Source: Bacillota bacterium (GTDB taxonomy: Bacteria; Bacillota; Clostridia; Lachnospirales; Lachnospiraceae). From it: DNA of 64,000 bases. The translations under genes were made by a program, and so were the position numbers. The stretch covers positions 47,586-111,585 of the forward strand of contig JAEZTJ010000083.1 in the NCBI GenBank assembly GCA_023421505.1. Direction: 5' to 3'. Under the pieces are notes generated by a model that worked only from the letters and a program-made list of their open reading frames with translations, made no database searches and had not been told where the DNA came from. The stretch's first letter is position 1. Every line of letters begins with the position of its first letter. Below are positions 54,000 through 62,618 of the stretch, piece by piece.

Positions 54000-55175
54000 A
54001 TGTTTAAAGCTTTTTTAATTAAGTACGCAGAAATAGGACTGAAAGGAAATAACCGATATATATTTGAAAATGCCTTAAGAGACCGGGTCAAGGAGGCACT
54101 TACATCATTAGGAGAGTATAATGTCAGCAAGGAGCAGGGAAGAATTTTTGTCGAATGTCCGGAGACTTATGATTATGAGGAGACTGTTTCCGCGCTTACT
54201 AAAGTATTTGGTATCTCCTCAATCTGTCCTGTTGCTGTTATAGAGAATTCTGATTGGGACAGCCTCACGAAGGGTGTTGGAGATTATGTTGAAGCGATGT
54301 ATCCGGATCGCCATATTACCTTTAAGGTAGAAGCAAAGCGTGCAGATAAAAAATACCCCCTCACTTCACCTGAGATCTGTATAGAAATGGGTGCCTACTT
54401 ACTGAACCGTTTTCCTGAATTAAAGGTTGATGTTCATGAGCCTTCTGTCAGATTTACAGTTGAGGTTCGAAATAAAAGCTATGTATATTCAATTATTATA
54501 CCGGGACTTGGCGGAATGCCTGTCGGAAGCGGCGGTAAAGCAATGTTACTTTTGTCCGGTGGTATCGACAGTCCTGTTGCCGGTTATATGATATCAAAAA
54601 GGGGTGTATCCCTAGCGGCAACTTATTTTCATGCTCCGCCGTATACCAGTGACAGAGCAAAGCAGAAGGTAGTAGAGCTGGCTGAGAAGATCTCAAAATA
54701 TACCGGTAAGCTAAAGCTGTTTGTTGTTAACTTCACCGATATTCAGTTATATATTTATGATCAATGCCCTCATGAGGAGCTTACCATCATTATGAGAAGA
54801 TATATGATGAAAATCGCTGAGCACTTAGCAGAGCAGGAGGGCTGCCTAGGCCTTATAACTGGAGAAAGTATAGGACAGGTAGCAAGTCAGACCATGTATA
54901 GTCTGGCAGCTACCAATGAGGTTTGTACCATGCCGGTATATCGTCCGTTAATCGCATTTGATAAGAAGGATATTGTGGAGATTGCTGAAAAAATTGATAC
55001 CTTCGAGACCTCTATTCAGCCTTTTGAGGATTGCTGTACAATATTTGTAGCAAAGCATCCTGTAACCAGACCAAGTGTTAAGGTAATCAAAAAATCAGAA
55101 CAGAAGCTGGATGAGAAAATTAATGAATTAATGGAAACCGCTTTGAATACGGTTGAAGTGATAGCAATCGGATAA
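54000..55175 (+). CDS. thiI: tRNA 4-thiouridine synthase ThiI
   Basis: ThiI adenylates U8 of tRNA and inserts sulfur. The 391 residues contain the ferredoxin-like and THUMP domains (to ~residue 165) and the PP-loop ATPase (LLLSGGIDSPVAGYMISKRG). The rhodanese domain of E. coli ThiI is absent, as in Firmicutes. The cysteine desulfurase before it should deliver sulfur directly. A ribosome site (GGGAGG) precedes ATG 54000 and a terminator follows. Confidence 0.97.
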   Translation: MFKAFLIKYAEIGLKGNNRYIFENALRDRVKEALTSLGEYNVSKEQGRIFVECPETYDYEETVSALTKVFGISSICPVAVIENSDWDSLTKGVGDYVEAMYPDRHITFKVEAKRADKKYPLTSPEICIEMGAYLLNRFPELKVDVHEPSVRFTVEVRNKSYVYSIIIPGLGGMPVGSGGKAMLLLSGGIDSPVAGYMISKRGVSLAATYFHAPPYTSDRAKQKVVELAEKISKYTGKLKLFVVNFTDIQLYIYDQCPHEELTIIMRRYMMKIAEHLAEQEGCLGLITGESIGQVASQTMYSLAATNEVCTMPVYRPLIAFDKKDIVEIAEKIDTFETSIQPFEDCCTIFVAKHPVTRPSVKVIKKSEQKLDEKINELMETALNTVEVIAIG

Positions 55176-55213
55176 AGAATTGAATTCAGAATAGATTCTG
55201 GTACCAAGATCTG

Positions 55214-55257
55214 CTTCAACCGGGGAATGGAGAAATCCCGGTTGAAGATATCTTTTA
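55214..55257 (+). terminator. Terminator after thiI
   Basis: CTTCAACCGGG pairs perfectly with CCCGGTTGAAG, followed by a T-rich tail. Confidence 0.85.
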
Positions 55258-55258
55258 G

Positions 55259-55294
55259 AAAAAAAAGAAGGTCGTCACTAGTGACAACCTCTTC
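55259..55294 (-). terminator. Terminator after the HPr-like gene
   Basis: On the minus strand GAAGAGGTTGTCAC pairs with GTGACGACCTTC, followed by a run of eight T. Confidence 0.9.
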
Positions 55295-55305
55295 AAAAAC
55301 TTTCA

Positions 55306-55539
55306 TTAGTCAACGATATATGGTTTTAAAATTGCAAGGATGCTATCCATATTCTCATCATTGTGTATATTTAAGTCAATATTCTTTGATAAATCAAGAC
55401 TGAAAATACCCATGATGGATTTTGCATCTATAACGTATCTACCGGATACCAAATCGAAATCGGAATCAAATTTAGTAACGTCATTAACAAAAGCTTTTAC
55501 CTTATCAATTGAATTTAAAGATATCTTAACTGTCTTCAT
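55306..55539 (-). CDS. HPr-like protein without the phosphorylatable histidine
   Basis: A 77-residue HPr fold. The segment AKSIMGIFSLDLS contains the serine that HPr kinase phosphorylates in HPr (Ser46). The catalytic His15 loop is replaced by DVTKFDSDFD, without His, so PTS phosphotransfer is not possible. In this it resembles Crh, the catabolite regulator of Bacillus, though similarity is modest. AGGAGG precedes the ATG. It has its own terminator. Confidence 0.82.
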   Translation of the reverse strand: MKTVKISLNSIDKVKAFVNDVTKFDSDFDLVSGRYVIDAKSIMGIFSLDLSKNIDLNIHNDENMDSILAILKPYIVD

Positions 55540-55757
55540 ATATATATCCTCCTTTATTCAGTATATGTATATACTATATTTTAACAAATTAAAAGTCAAT
55601 ATACAAAATCCATAAAAAAAAGAGGAAAAGTTGTATAGGTAGGAGAATAAATTTTTATCTATATATTGATCCCATTTTACGGGAAAACATTCCAAATAAG
55701 TGAGTACATAGTAACAGCTAGATGTATTAATACCGGTAAGAAAGGAAAAAGAGCTAC

Positions 55758-57230
55758 ATGAAGAAAACAGCAGCATTTTTAAGCCTCGGATGTAAGGTGA
55801 ATTCCTATGAGACAGAGGCTATGCGAGGAATGTTTGAGGCGGCAGGTTATGATATAGTGGATTTTAAGGAAATTGCAGATGTCTATGTAGTGAATACCTG
55901 CACAGTTACTAACATTGCAGATCGTAAATCGCGCCAGATGCTGCATCAAGCGAAAGGCAGAAACCCTGAAGCAATCATAGCGGCAGTCGGCTGTTATGTT
56001 CAGGCGTCAGAGGAGGCTTTGCTGCAAGATAGTGCCGTTGATCTCGTAGTCGGCAATAATAAAAAGACAGATATCGTAACCATGGTAGAACGATGCAGAG
56101 ACAGCAAAATTAAGGAAGAACTGGTTGTAGATATTAATGAGGAAAGAGATTATGAGGCGTTAAGCGTAATAACCACTATGGAAAAAACTAGAGCCTTCAT
56201 AAAAATTCAGGATGGCTGTAACCGCTTTTGTTCCTACTGTATCATACCTTATGTCAGAGGAAGGGTAAGAAGCCGCAGAGAAGATGAAATAGTGAATGAA
56301 ATCGAAGAACTGGTAAAGAAAGGGTATAAGGAAGTTGTGCTCACAGGCATTCATATCTCTTCCTACGGTACGGATTTTATAAAAAATCAGGCGAAATCTA
56401 AGGTGAATATAACAGCTGCCGGAATAAACGAAGTAAATGATTTGTTGGCTCCCAGGATGAAGAACGAGTCAGAAGAGGTATTAATTGACGGTATGAAGGA
56501 AGTGTCAGAGACAGAAAGTCAGGATAATATTAGGTACGAGAATCTTCCACTAGCTGAGCTTATTATAAGAATAGGTTCCATAACAGGCGTGGAGCGGATC
56601 AGATTAGGCTCTTTGGAGCCCAGAATTATTACGGAAGAATTCCTTGAGTCAATTTCTAGAGTGAAGCAGTTCTGTCCTCATTTTCATTTATCTTTACAAA
56701 GCGGCAGCGATACCGTTTTAAAACGCATGAATCGTAAATACAGTGCAGAGGAATACTATGAGCGAGTATTACTGATTCGAAGATATTTTGAGCAGCCTTC
56801 CTTCACGACTGATATTATAGTTGGTTTTCCGGGAGAGACAGAAGAAGAATATAAGGAGACGCTCTGTTTTGTGAAAAAGATTGGTTTTTCCCATATCCAT
56901 GTCTTTAAATATTCGAAAAGGGCAGGAACCAAAGCCGCAGTGATGACTGACCAAATTAAAGAAGAGATAAAGAATATAAGAAGTAATGAACTGATTGCTC
57001 TATCAGAAATTATGTCACAGGAATATAAAGCAGGTTTTTTGGGCAAAATTGAGAAAGTTCTATTTGAAGAAGAAATAATCCTTGATGGGGTTACGTATCA
57101 GGTGGGTCATAACGAAAGATATTTAAAAATGGCTGTTCCTTGTGAAAGAAATTTATCTAACAGCATTTTCAGAGTAAATGTATGTAATAATTTAACAGAG
57201 GAAATTCTGCTTTGTGAAATAATCCATTGA
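55758..57230 (+). CDS. mtaB: tRNA t6A37 methylthiotransferase MtaB
   Basis: MtaB adds a methylthio group to t6A37 of tRNA using two 4Fe-4S clusters and SAM. The N-terminal UPF0004 domain (SLGCKVNSYETEAM, NTCTVTNIADRKSRQ, VGCY) and the radical SAM motif (DGCNRFCSYCIIPYVRGR) are intact. GSLEPRIITEEF and LHLSLQSGSD-like blocks follow. Between LTGIHISSYG and the next conserved block there are about 45 extra residues (56390-56530). The TRAM domain is at the C-terminus. 490 residues against about 440 usual. Confidence 0.93.
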   Translation: MKKTAAFLSLGCKVNSYETEAMRGMFEAAGYDIVDFKEIADVYVVNTCTVTNIADRKSRQMLHQAKGRNPEAIIAAVGCYVQASEEALLQDSAVDLVVGNNKKTDIVTMVERCRDSKIKEELVVDINEERDYEALSVITTMEKTRAFIKIQDGCNRFCSYCIIPYVRGRVRSRREDEIVNEIEELVKKGYKEVVLTGIHISSYGTDFIKNQAKSKVNITAAGINEVNDLLAPRMKNESEEVLIDGMKEVSETESQDNIRYENLPLAELIIRIGSITGVERIRLGSLEPRIITEEFLESISRVKQFCPHFHLSLQSGSDTVLKRMNRKYSAEEYYERVLLIRRYFEQPSFTTDIIVGFPGETEEEYKETLCFVKKIGFSHIHVFKYSKRAGTKAAVMTDQIKEEIKNIRSNELIALSEIMSQEYKAGFLGKIEKVLFEEEIILDGVTYQVGHNERYLKMAVPCERNLSNSIFRVNVCNNLTEEILLCEIIH

Positions 57231-57333
57231 ATTTTTTGGCTAAATATATTAATATAATAAGTAATACTTGAATGGTAATATATATGAGAAGATCTGCGTG
57301 CGGAAATGATTGAATGGAAGAGGAAGTGAGATA

Positions 57334-57603
57334 ATGCAGAAAGCTAATAATACACAATACTTTAAGGTTCATAAGGATACAGAGATTGTGGTCAGTGATG
57401 TTATTCGGTTGGTGTATCTGGCTTTGACAGAGAAGGGCTATAATCCGCTAAATCAGATTGTGGGATATGTTATGTCAGGTGATCCAACCTACATAACGAG
57501 CCATAAGGGTGCTCGAAGCTTGATTATGAAAGTGGAACGTGATGAGATTGTTGAGGAATTGTTACGCTTTTACATTAATAAAGAAATTAATCACAGCACT
57601 TAG
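57334..57603 (+). CDS. ireB: IreB family regulatory phosphoprotein (DUF965)
   Basis: An 89-residue protein of the DUF965 family. IreB of Enterococcus is a target of a Ser/Thr kinase. Blocks: RLVYLALTEKGYNPLNQIVG and YVMSGDPTYITSHKGAR. The same order (before ruvX and DUF1292) is found in Bacillus (yrzL-yrrK-yrzB). The start ATG 57334 has AGAGGAAG upstream; TTG 57310 is rejected. Confidence 0.93.
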   Translation: MQKANNTQYFKVHKDTEIVVSDVIRLVYLALTEKGYNPLNQIVGYVMSGDPTYITSHKGARSLIMKVERDEIVEELLRFYINKEINHST

Positions 57604-57654
57604 ATGGTATTCATAAGTTTAGTTCTGTTGCAGAGGCTTAATACGGAGGTATGA

Positions 57655-58101
57655 ATGGGAAGAATAATGGGGTTGGATTATGGCTCTGTAACAGTCGGAG
57701 TTGCTATTAGTGATGCACTTTTAATGACTGCACAGGGAGTGGAGGTTATCCGCCGCAAACAAGAAAATAAGCTTCGGCAGACATTAGCAAGACTCGAAGT
57801 GTTAATTACGGAATATGACGTGGAGAAAATTATACTTGGTTATCCGAAACATCTGAATAATACCATAGGTGACAGGGCAGTTAAATCTGAAGAGTTTGCT
57901 GAAAGACTCAGACAGAGAATAGGACTGGAGGTAATTCTTTGGGATGAGAGGCTTACTACAGTAGCAGCCAATCAGGTGTTATCAGAGGCAAGGCTTAATT
58001 ATGAAGAGAAGGCGAAGGTAGTTGATAAACTGGCAGCAGTTATCATATTACAGGGATATCTTGATTTGCTTAAGAATCGTAACGATGAGGAAGAAATATA
58101 A
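57655..58101 (+). CDS. ruvX: Holliday junction resolvase-like RuvX/YqgF
   Basis: A 148-residue RNase H-fold protein. MGLDYGSVTVGVAIS holds the first catalytic Asp, LGYPKHLNNTIG and WDERLTT the others. YqgF proteins act in 16S rRNA processing and perhaps on Holliday junctions. The ribosome site ACGGAGGT is four bases from ATG 57655. Confidence 0.95.
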   Translation: MGRIMGLDYGSVTVGVAISDALLMTAQGVEVIRRKQENKLRQTLARLEVLITEYDVEKIILGYPKHLNNTIGDRAVKSEEFAERLRQRIGLEVILWDERLTTVAANQVLSEARLNYEEKAKVVDKLAAVIILQGYLDLLKNRNDEEEI

Positions 58102-58248
58102 AAACCATGAGATAGTTTAGATGAGTGACGCTTGAAAAGTTGATAAAAACGTGACCGAATATCTGTTATTGATCTAATAGAAAGATTATTTATAGCTCAT
58201 ACTTAACTGAAAGGTTTTTTGATAAGATACATTGATTTAGGATAAAGT

Positions 58249-58293
58249 GAATTGTTTTACAATTCATTATACGGATACTGTACTGACGTAAGT
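58249..58293. other. Two small hairpins before the DUF1292 gene
   Basis: GAATTGT/ACAATTC (58249-58265) and, next to it, CGGATACT/AGTATTCG (about 58272-58293, one G-U). No T-tract. They stand where a leader RNA would be; the function is unknown. Confidence 0.35.
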
Positions 58294-58326
58294 ATTCGTG
58301 ATGTTACGGCAGAATGGAGGATTTTT

Positions 58327-58599
58327 ATGAGTAATAAGCCGGATGAAATAACATTTACTACAGATGATGGAGAAAAAGTAAATTTTCATGTGTTGGAACA
58401 GACTCGGCTTGGTGGTATAGATTATCTTTTAGTCAGCACGGGCGAAGAAGAGGATGAAGATGCAGAGGCGCTCATTTTAAAGGATATCTCAAAGGATACC
58501 GATGAAGATGCAATCTATGATATTGTAGAAGACGATAAGGAATTGGAGCTTGTTGCCGGTATTTTTAAAGAATTATTAGAGGATATAGAATTATATTAA
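58327..58599 (+). CDS. DUF1292 family protein (YrzB-like)
   Basis: A 90-residue acidic protein: EITFTTDDGEKVNFHVLEQT and YLLVSTGEEEDEDAE, typical of DUF1292. The function is unknown. TGGAGG stands before ATG 58327; the frame upstream to 58252 covers the leader hairpins and is rejected. It keeps the Bacillus order after ruvX. Confidence 0.9.
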   Translation: MSNKPDEITFTTDDGEKVNFHVLEQTRLGGIDYLLVSTGEEEDEDAEALILKDISKDTDEDAIYDIVEDDKELELVAGIFKELLEDIELY

Positions 58600-58635
58600 T
58601 TGCATAGATATGATTAGATGAAAATAGGTGATGAT

Positions 58636-59085
58636 ATGCCTGAAAATCAGGAGCAGTTCAAGAACTTACTGAAACAGAACGGACTAAAAGTAACAAATCA
58701 GAGGGTCGCGATTCTCGAGGTATTGAACAATAGACCTGGAAAACATTTGACAGCGGAAGAAATATACGATTATGTCAAAAAGAAATACCCAGAGATTGGA
58801 ATAGCAACTGTCTATCGGACAATTCAAGTGTTATCAGAATTAAGTCTAATAGATAAATTAAATCTAGATGATGGATATGTACGTTACGAGATTTGTAAAA
58901 AAGGCAAGGAAGAAGCGGGTCACCATCATCATCATTTAATATGCCTGGATTGCGGAAGCATTTATGCGTTTCAGGATGATCTGTTGGAAACATTAGAAGC
59001 ACGGATAAAAGAAACGATGGGGTTTGAGGTGGCTGACCATGAAGTTAAGCTTTATGGTCGCTGTAAAAAATGCAGAGGCAAATAA
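58636..59085 (+). CDS. Fur family transcriptional regulator
   Basis: A 149-residue Fur-type repressor: KVTNQRVAILEVL and IGIATVYRTIQVLSE in the DNA-binding domain, then the metal site HHHHHLICLDCG and a C-terminal CGRCKKC-like zinc site (CKKC). Which metal or signal it senses (Fur, PerR or Zur) cannot be decided. ATG 58636 has AGGTGA close by; ATG 58618 lacks a site. Confidence 0.92.
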   Translation: MPENQEQFKNLLKQNGLKVTNQRVAILEVLNNRPGKHLTAEEIYDYVKKKYPEIGIATVYRTIQVLSELSLIDKLNLDDGYVRYEICKKGKEEAGHHHHHLICLDCGSIYAFQDDLLETLEARIKETMGFEVADHEVKLYGRCKKCRGK

Positions 59086-59222
59086 ATCTATTGATTCTGA
59101 TTAACAATATAAGGTGTTATAATCTATATTGTGGTTAAACTGATAATCAATCAGTTAGTTCATATCGAATGCACTTAGTTAATGGATAGATACAGTACAT
59201 AAACCATTGGAGGTGCAATTAT

Positions 59223-60950
59223 TTGAAAGAAAAAGAAAAGAATGTAATGAAACAGACAGATTTAAAGGAGAATGATAAAAATAATAGCAGAGTAAGTGAT
59301 TTTAAAGGTGTAAAAATCATACCGCTTGGCGGCTTAGAGCAGATTGGTATGAATATCACAGCAATTGAGTATGAAGATAACATTATCGTAATTGATTGCG
59401 GTTTATCCTTTCCTGAGGATGAGATGTTAGGAATTGATCTCGTAATCCCGGATGTTACTTATCTGAAGGAGAATATTGAAAAGGTTAAGGGCTTTGTTAT
59501 TACACACGGGCATGAAGATCATATTGGATCTCTGCCTTATGTATTAAAGGAAATCAATATTCCAATCTATGCTACTAAGCTAACAACTGCGATTATTGAG
59601 ACCAAATTAAAGGAACATAATTTATTAAAGAATACAAAGCGTAAGGTTATCAAGCATGGTCAGTCTATTAATCTTGGATGCTTTAGAATAGAATTCATAA
59701 GGACAAACCATAGTATTGCAGATGCTTCTGCACTTGCGATTTTTACACCTGCAGGAATTATATTCCATACCGGTGATTTTAAAGTGGATTATACACCAGT
59801 ATTTGGTGAGCCGATAGATTTACAAAGAATTGGTGAGATTGGCAAGAAGGGTGTGCTGGCGCTTCTTTGTGACAGCACGAACGTTGAGCGTCCCGGCTAT
59901 ACGATGTCGGAGAGCTCAGTAGGTAAGACCTTTGATAATATATTTGCGGATAATGCAAAACAGCGTATTATCGTCGCAACCTTCGCGTCTAACGTTGACA
60001 GGGTGCAGCAGGTGATTAATTCTGCCACAAAATACGGCAGAAAGATTGTAATTGAAGGCAGAAGTATGGTTAATATCATAACCACTGCTATGGAGCTGGG
60101 CTATATTAAGATGGCAGAGAATATGCTGATTGATATTGAACAGATGAAGAATTATTCCGATGATCAGCTGGTATTAATAACAACCGGAAGTCAGGGCGAG
60201 ACGATGGCAGCTTTACCGCGAATGGCTGCTTCCATTCATAAGAAGGTAACGATTAAGCCCGGTGACGTAGTGATTTTGAGCTCTACACCGATACCAGGCA
60301 ATGAGAAGGCCGTATCCAAGGTAATTAATGAACTCTCGATGAAAGGTGCAAAGGTAATTTATCAGGATACGCATGTGTCCGGTCATGCCTGTCAGGAAGA
60401 GATTAAACTAATCTACACTTTAACAAAGCCTAAGTATGCAGTACCTGTGCATGGCGAATATAAGCATCTGATTAGACATGCTGAACTTGCACAAACTTTG
60501 GGTATTCCAAAGGAAAACATCTTTATATTATCCTCCGGAAAGGTACTTACCTTATCGCAGGAGAAGGCTGCAATTACAGGAGAGGTAACTGCACAGGGTA
60601 TTCTTGTTGATGGCCTTGGTGTAGGAGATGTAGGTAATATTGTACTCAGAGACAGGCAGCTGTTATCCGAGAACGGTCTGATTATCGTAGTTATTTCCTT
60701 AGAGAAATACAGCAATCAGGTAATGGCTGGGCCGGATATTGTAAGCAGAGGCTTTGTATATGTGAGAGAATCAGAAAATCTCATGGAGGAGGCTCGTGTT
60801 ATTGTGGAGAAGGCACTTGAAAAGTGCTTGAGCCGTAACAATACCGATTGGGGTAAGATGAAAACAGAGATTAAGGATTCCTTAAGTGATTTTATCTGGA
60901 AGAAGACAAAAAGAAATCCTATGATACTGCCGATTATTATGGAAGTATAG
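59223..60950 (+). CDS. rnj: Ribonuclease J
   Basis: RNase J is the 5'-3' exo- and endoribonuclease of Firmicutes. The 575 residues show the metallo-beta-lactamase core with THGHEDHIGS, FIRTNHSIADASA, FHTGDFKVD and CDSTNVERPG, the beta-CASP part and the HVSGHACQEE block, with a C-terminal domain ending at EV. TTG 59223 has GGAGGTG seven bases upstream. Basic and Asn-rich N-terminal extension of about 30 residues. Confidence 0.96.
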   Translation: MKEKEKNVMKQTDLKENDKNNSRVSDFKGVKIIPLGGLEQIGMNITAIEYEDNIIVIDCGLSFPEDEMLGIDLVIPDVTYLKENIEKVKGFVITHGHEDHIGSLPYVLKEINIPIYATKLTTAIIETKLKEHNLLKNTKRKVIKHGQSINLGCFRIEFIRTNHSIADASALAIFTPAGIIFHTGDFKVDYTPVFGEPIDLQRIGEIGKKGVLALLCDSTNVERPGYTMSESSVGKTFDNIFADNAKQRIIVATFASNVDRVQQVINSATKYGRKIVIEGRSMVNIITTAMELGYIKMAENMLIDIEQMKNYSDDQLVLITTGSQGETMAALPRMAASIHKKVTIKPGDVVILSSTPIPGNEKAVSKVINELSMKGAKVIYQDTHVSGHACQEEIKLIYTLTKPKYAVPVHGEYKHLIRHAELAQTLGIPKENIFILSSGKVLTLSQEKAAITGEVTAQGILVDGLGVGDVGNIVLRDRQLLSENGLIIVVISLEKYSNQVMAGPDIVSRGFVYVRESENLMEEARVIVEKALEKCLSRNNTDWGKMKTEIKDSLSDFIWKKTKRNPMILPIIMEV

Positions 60951-60986
60951 ATCATACAAGTAGTCCTGAGTAAGGTATGCGGGCGT

Positions 60987-61047
60987 TAAAAGAATTGCTA
61001 AGTTGTATTTTTCATGATTTATGCGCAGAAAGCATGGTTGCTTATAG
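60987..61047 (+). repeat. Possible decayed copy of the family 2 repeat
   Basis: AAGAATTGC, then TTTATGCGCAGAAAGCATGG, follow the order of motifs in the unit at 9826-9949, but the stems are largely lost. Low certainty. Confidence 0.35.
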
Positions 61048-61133
61048 GTTAAAGATATTCTGATTAGATATTCAGATAATTCTTGAAAACAACCTGAGAT
61101 ATTCTTATGCTTTTGGGATAAGGTAAAATAGTA

Positions 61134-61163
61134 TTGAAGATACAACTGAATATTGCATATAAT
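61134..61163 (+). promoter_or_regulatory. Probable promoter of the mltG-like-trmR-trhP group
   Basis: TTGAAG (61134-61139), 18 bases and a perfect TATAAT (61158-61163), 58 bases before the MltG-like gene. Confidence 0.6.
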
Positions 61164-61220
61164 ATTAAATGGAGTTAAAAGAATGCGATAATTCTTCGCA
61201 TAAGGATAGAGAGGTGAAAT

Positions 61221-61682
61221 ATGGCGGCTAATTCCACATCAGTTAAATTAACAATGAAAGTAACAAGCTTTGTGTTGCGTTTGTTATTGAACATTATGTT
61301 CTATATATTGATTGTAATAGTAATCATTAATGTCAGCAAGGCAGCCTTCGATTTCACCTATCAGTTATATGGACCTGTTACAGTAGAGAAGGCACCGGGC
61401 ACCGATGTTATTTTTCAGATTATTAAAGGTGATTCTACGATGGATGTTGCAAGTAAGCTGGAAGCAAACGTGCTCATTAAGAATAAGTATGCATTTTATT
61501 TGAAGCTTAAATTGGAGCATTCAGTAATCATGCCAGGAACCTACAAGCTAAATACCTCCATGACTTATGATCAAATCCTTTCAGTCATAACGGACTATAC
61601 ACAATCACTCATTAAGGATGAAGATACAGAAGCTGATACAAAAACAGATGAGAAAACAGATCAGGATACCGCTACCGATTAA
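61221..61682 (+). CDS. Short MltG-like membrane protein without the catalytic domain
   Basis: A 153-residue protein with a membrane helix (MFYILIVIVIINVSKAAFDF) and the LysM-like N-terminal domain of MltG (QIIKGDSTMDVASKLEANVL, then MPGTYKLNTSM). The catalytic glycosidase domain of MltG is absent; the protein ends in an acidic Asp/Thr/Lys tail. It occupies the position of yrrL (mltG) before trmR in Bacillus. It may be a reduced MltG that regulates or binds glycan only. Confidence 0.75.
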   Translation: MAANSTSVKLTMKVTSFVLRLLLNIMFYILIVIVIINVSKAAFDFTYQLYGPVTVEKAPGTDVIFQIIKGDSTMDVASKLEANVLIKNKYAFYLKLKLEHSVIMPGTYKLNTSMTYDQILSVITDYTQSLIKDEDTEADTKTDEKTDQDTATD

Positions 61683-61723
61683 AGCCGCAATAGAATTGGA
61701 TTGCAGGAAGGGCATGATAGTGA

Positions 61724-62386
61724 ATGATAATTAATGAAAGAATAACAGCCTATATCAATTCTCTGGCGGTGGAAAATACACCTGAGCTCCTTGAGCTTGA
61801 AAAAACTGCACTCGAAAACCATGTGCCCATTATCAAAAAGGAAACCCAGGGTTTATTAAAATTTTTACTTCAGCTTAAGCAGCCAAAGCGCATTTTAGAG
61901 GTCGGAACAGCCATTGGCTTTTCCGCCTTGTTTATGAGTGAATATACTCATAAAGATTGCACGATAACTACGATCGAAAAGGTTCCGATGCGCTTAGTTG
62001 AAGCGGAAAAAAATTTAGCCAATCAGGTATTTCCTTATAAAGATAAGATTACCTTGAGAAAAGGGGAAGCACTTGAGGTATTGAAGGCTTTAGTTGCTGA
62101 AGAGGCTGCCTATGATTTTATTTTTTTAGACGCGGCTAAGGCGCAGTATATGAGCTTTCTGCCGGAATTGATGAAGCTTCTGGAAAAGCAGGGGTTACTG
62201 GTTACCGATAATGTGTTGCAGGACGGCACAGTGATTAATTCAAGGTATAGTATCACAAGGCGTGACAGAACGATACATTCCAGAATGAGAGAATATCTTT
62301 ACTCAATAACCCATATGGAAGAGCTTGAATCTGTGATACTGCCGGTAGGCGATGGGGTAGCTCTAAGTCACCGGAAGATGCAATAG
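61724..62386 (+). CDS. trmR: tRNA 5-hydroxyuridine methyltransferase (TrmR, YrrM)
   Basis: A 220-residue SAM-dependent O-methyltransferase. TrmR methylates 5-hydroxyuridine at the wobble position of tRNA to mo5U. SAM motif EVGTAIGFSALFMSEY, then FLDAAKAQY and TDNVLQDG (metal ligands). The hydroxylase gene trhP follows, as yrrN/yrrO do in Bacillus, so the two steps are encoded together. Confidence 0.92.
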   Translation: MIINERITAYINSLAVENTPELLELEKTALENHVPIIKKETQGLLKFLLQLKQPKRILEVGTAIGFSALFMSEYTHKDCTITTIEKVPMRLVEAEKNLANQVFPYKDKITLRKGEALEVLKALVAEEAAYDFIFLDAAKAQYMSFLPELMKLLEKQGLLVTDNVLQDGTVINSRYSITRRDRTIHSRMREYLYSITHMEELESVILPVGDGVALSHRKMQ

Positions 62387-62430
62387 AATGGATAATAAGA
62401 GCTGTTACAAAGTGATGTAATATTTTAGGT

Positions 62431-62511
62431 GATTGCGAAACATTATTAACTATATGTATTGAATACAAAGTACAACTATTCCGAAGTGGAAGTTAATATA
62501 ATTTCGCAATT
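62431..62511. repeat. Palindromic repeat, family 1, diverged copy
   Basis: ATTGCGAAA and TTTCGCAAT bound this 81-base stretch between trmR and trhP. The interior is less symmetric than at 41271-41411. Confidence 0.7.
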
Positions 62512-62618
62512 ACCTGGATGTAATATTTGTTTGAGAGGTGATATTCTTTTACTACTCATGGAAATATGAATTACTTTCATTTGTAACAGCCCTTTTGTAT
62601 AAGAAAGGGATCATACGA

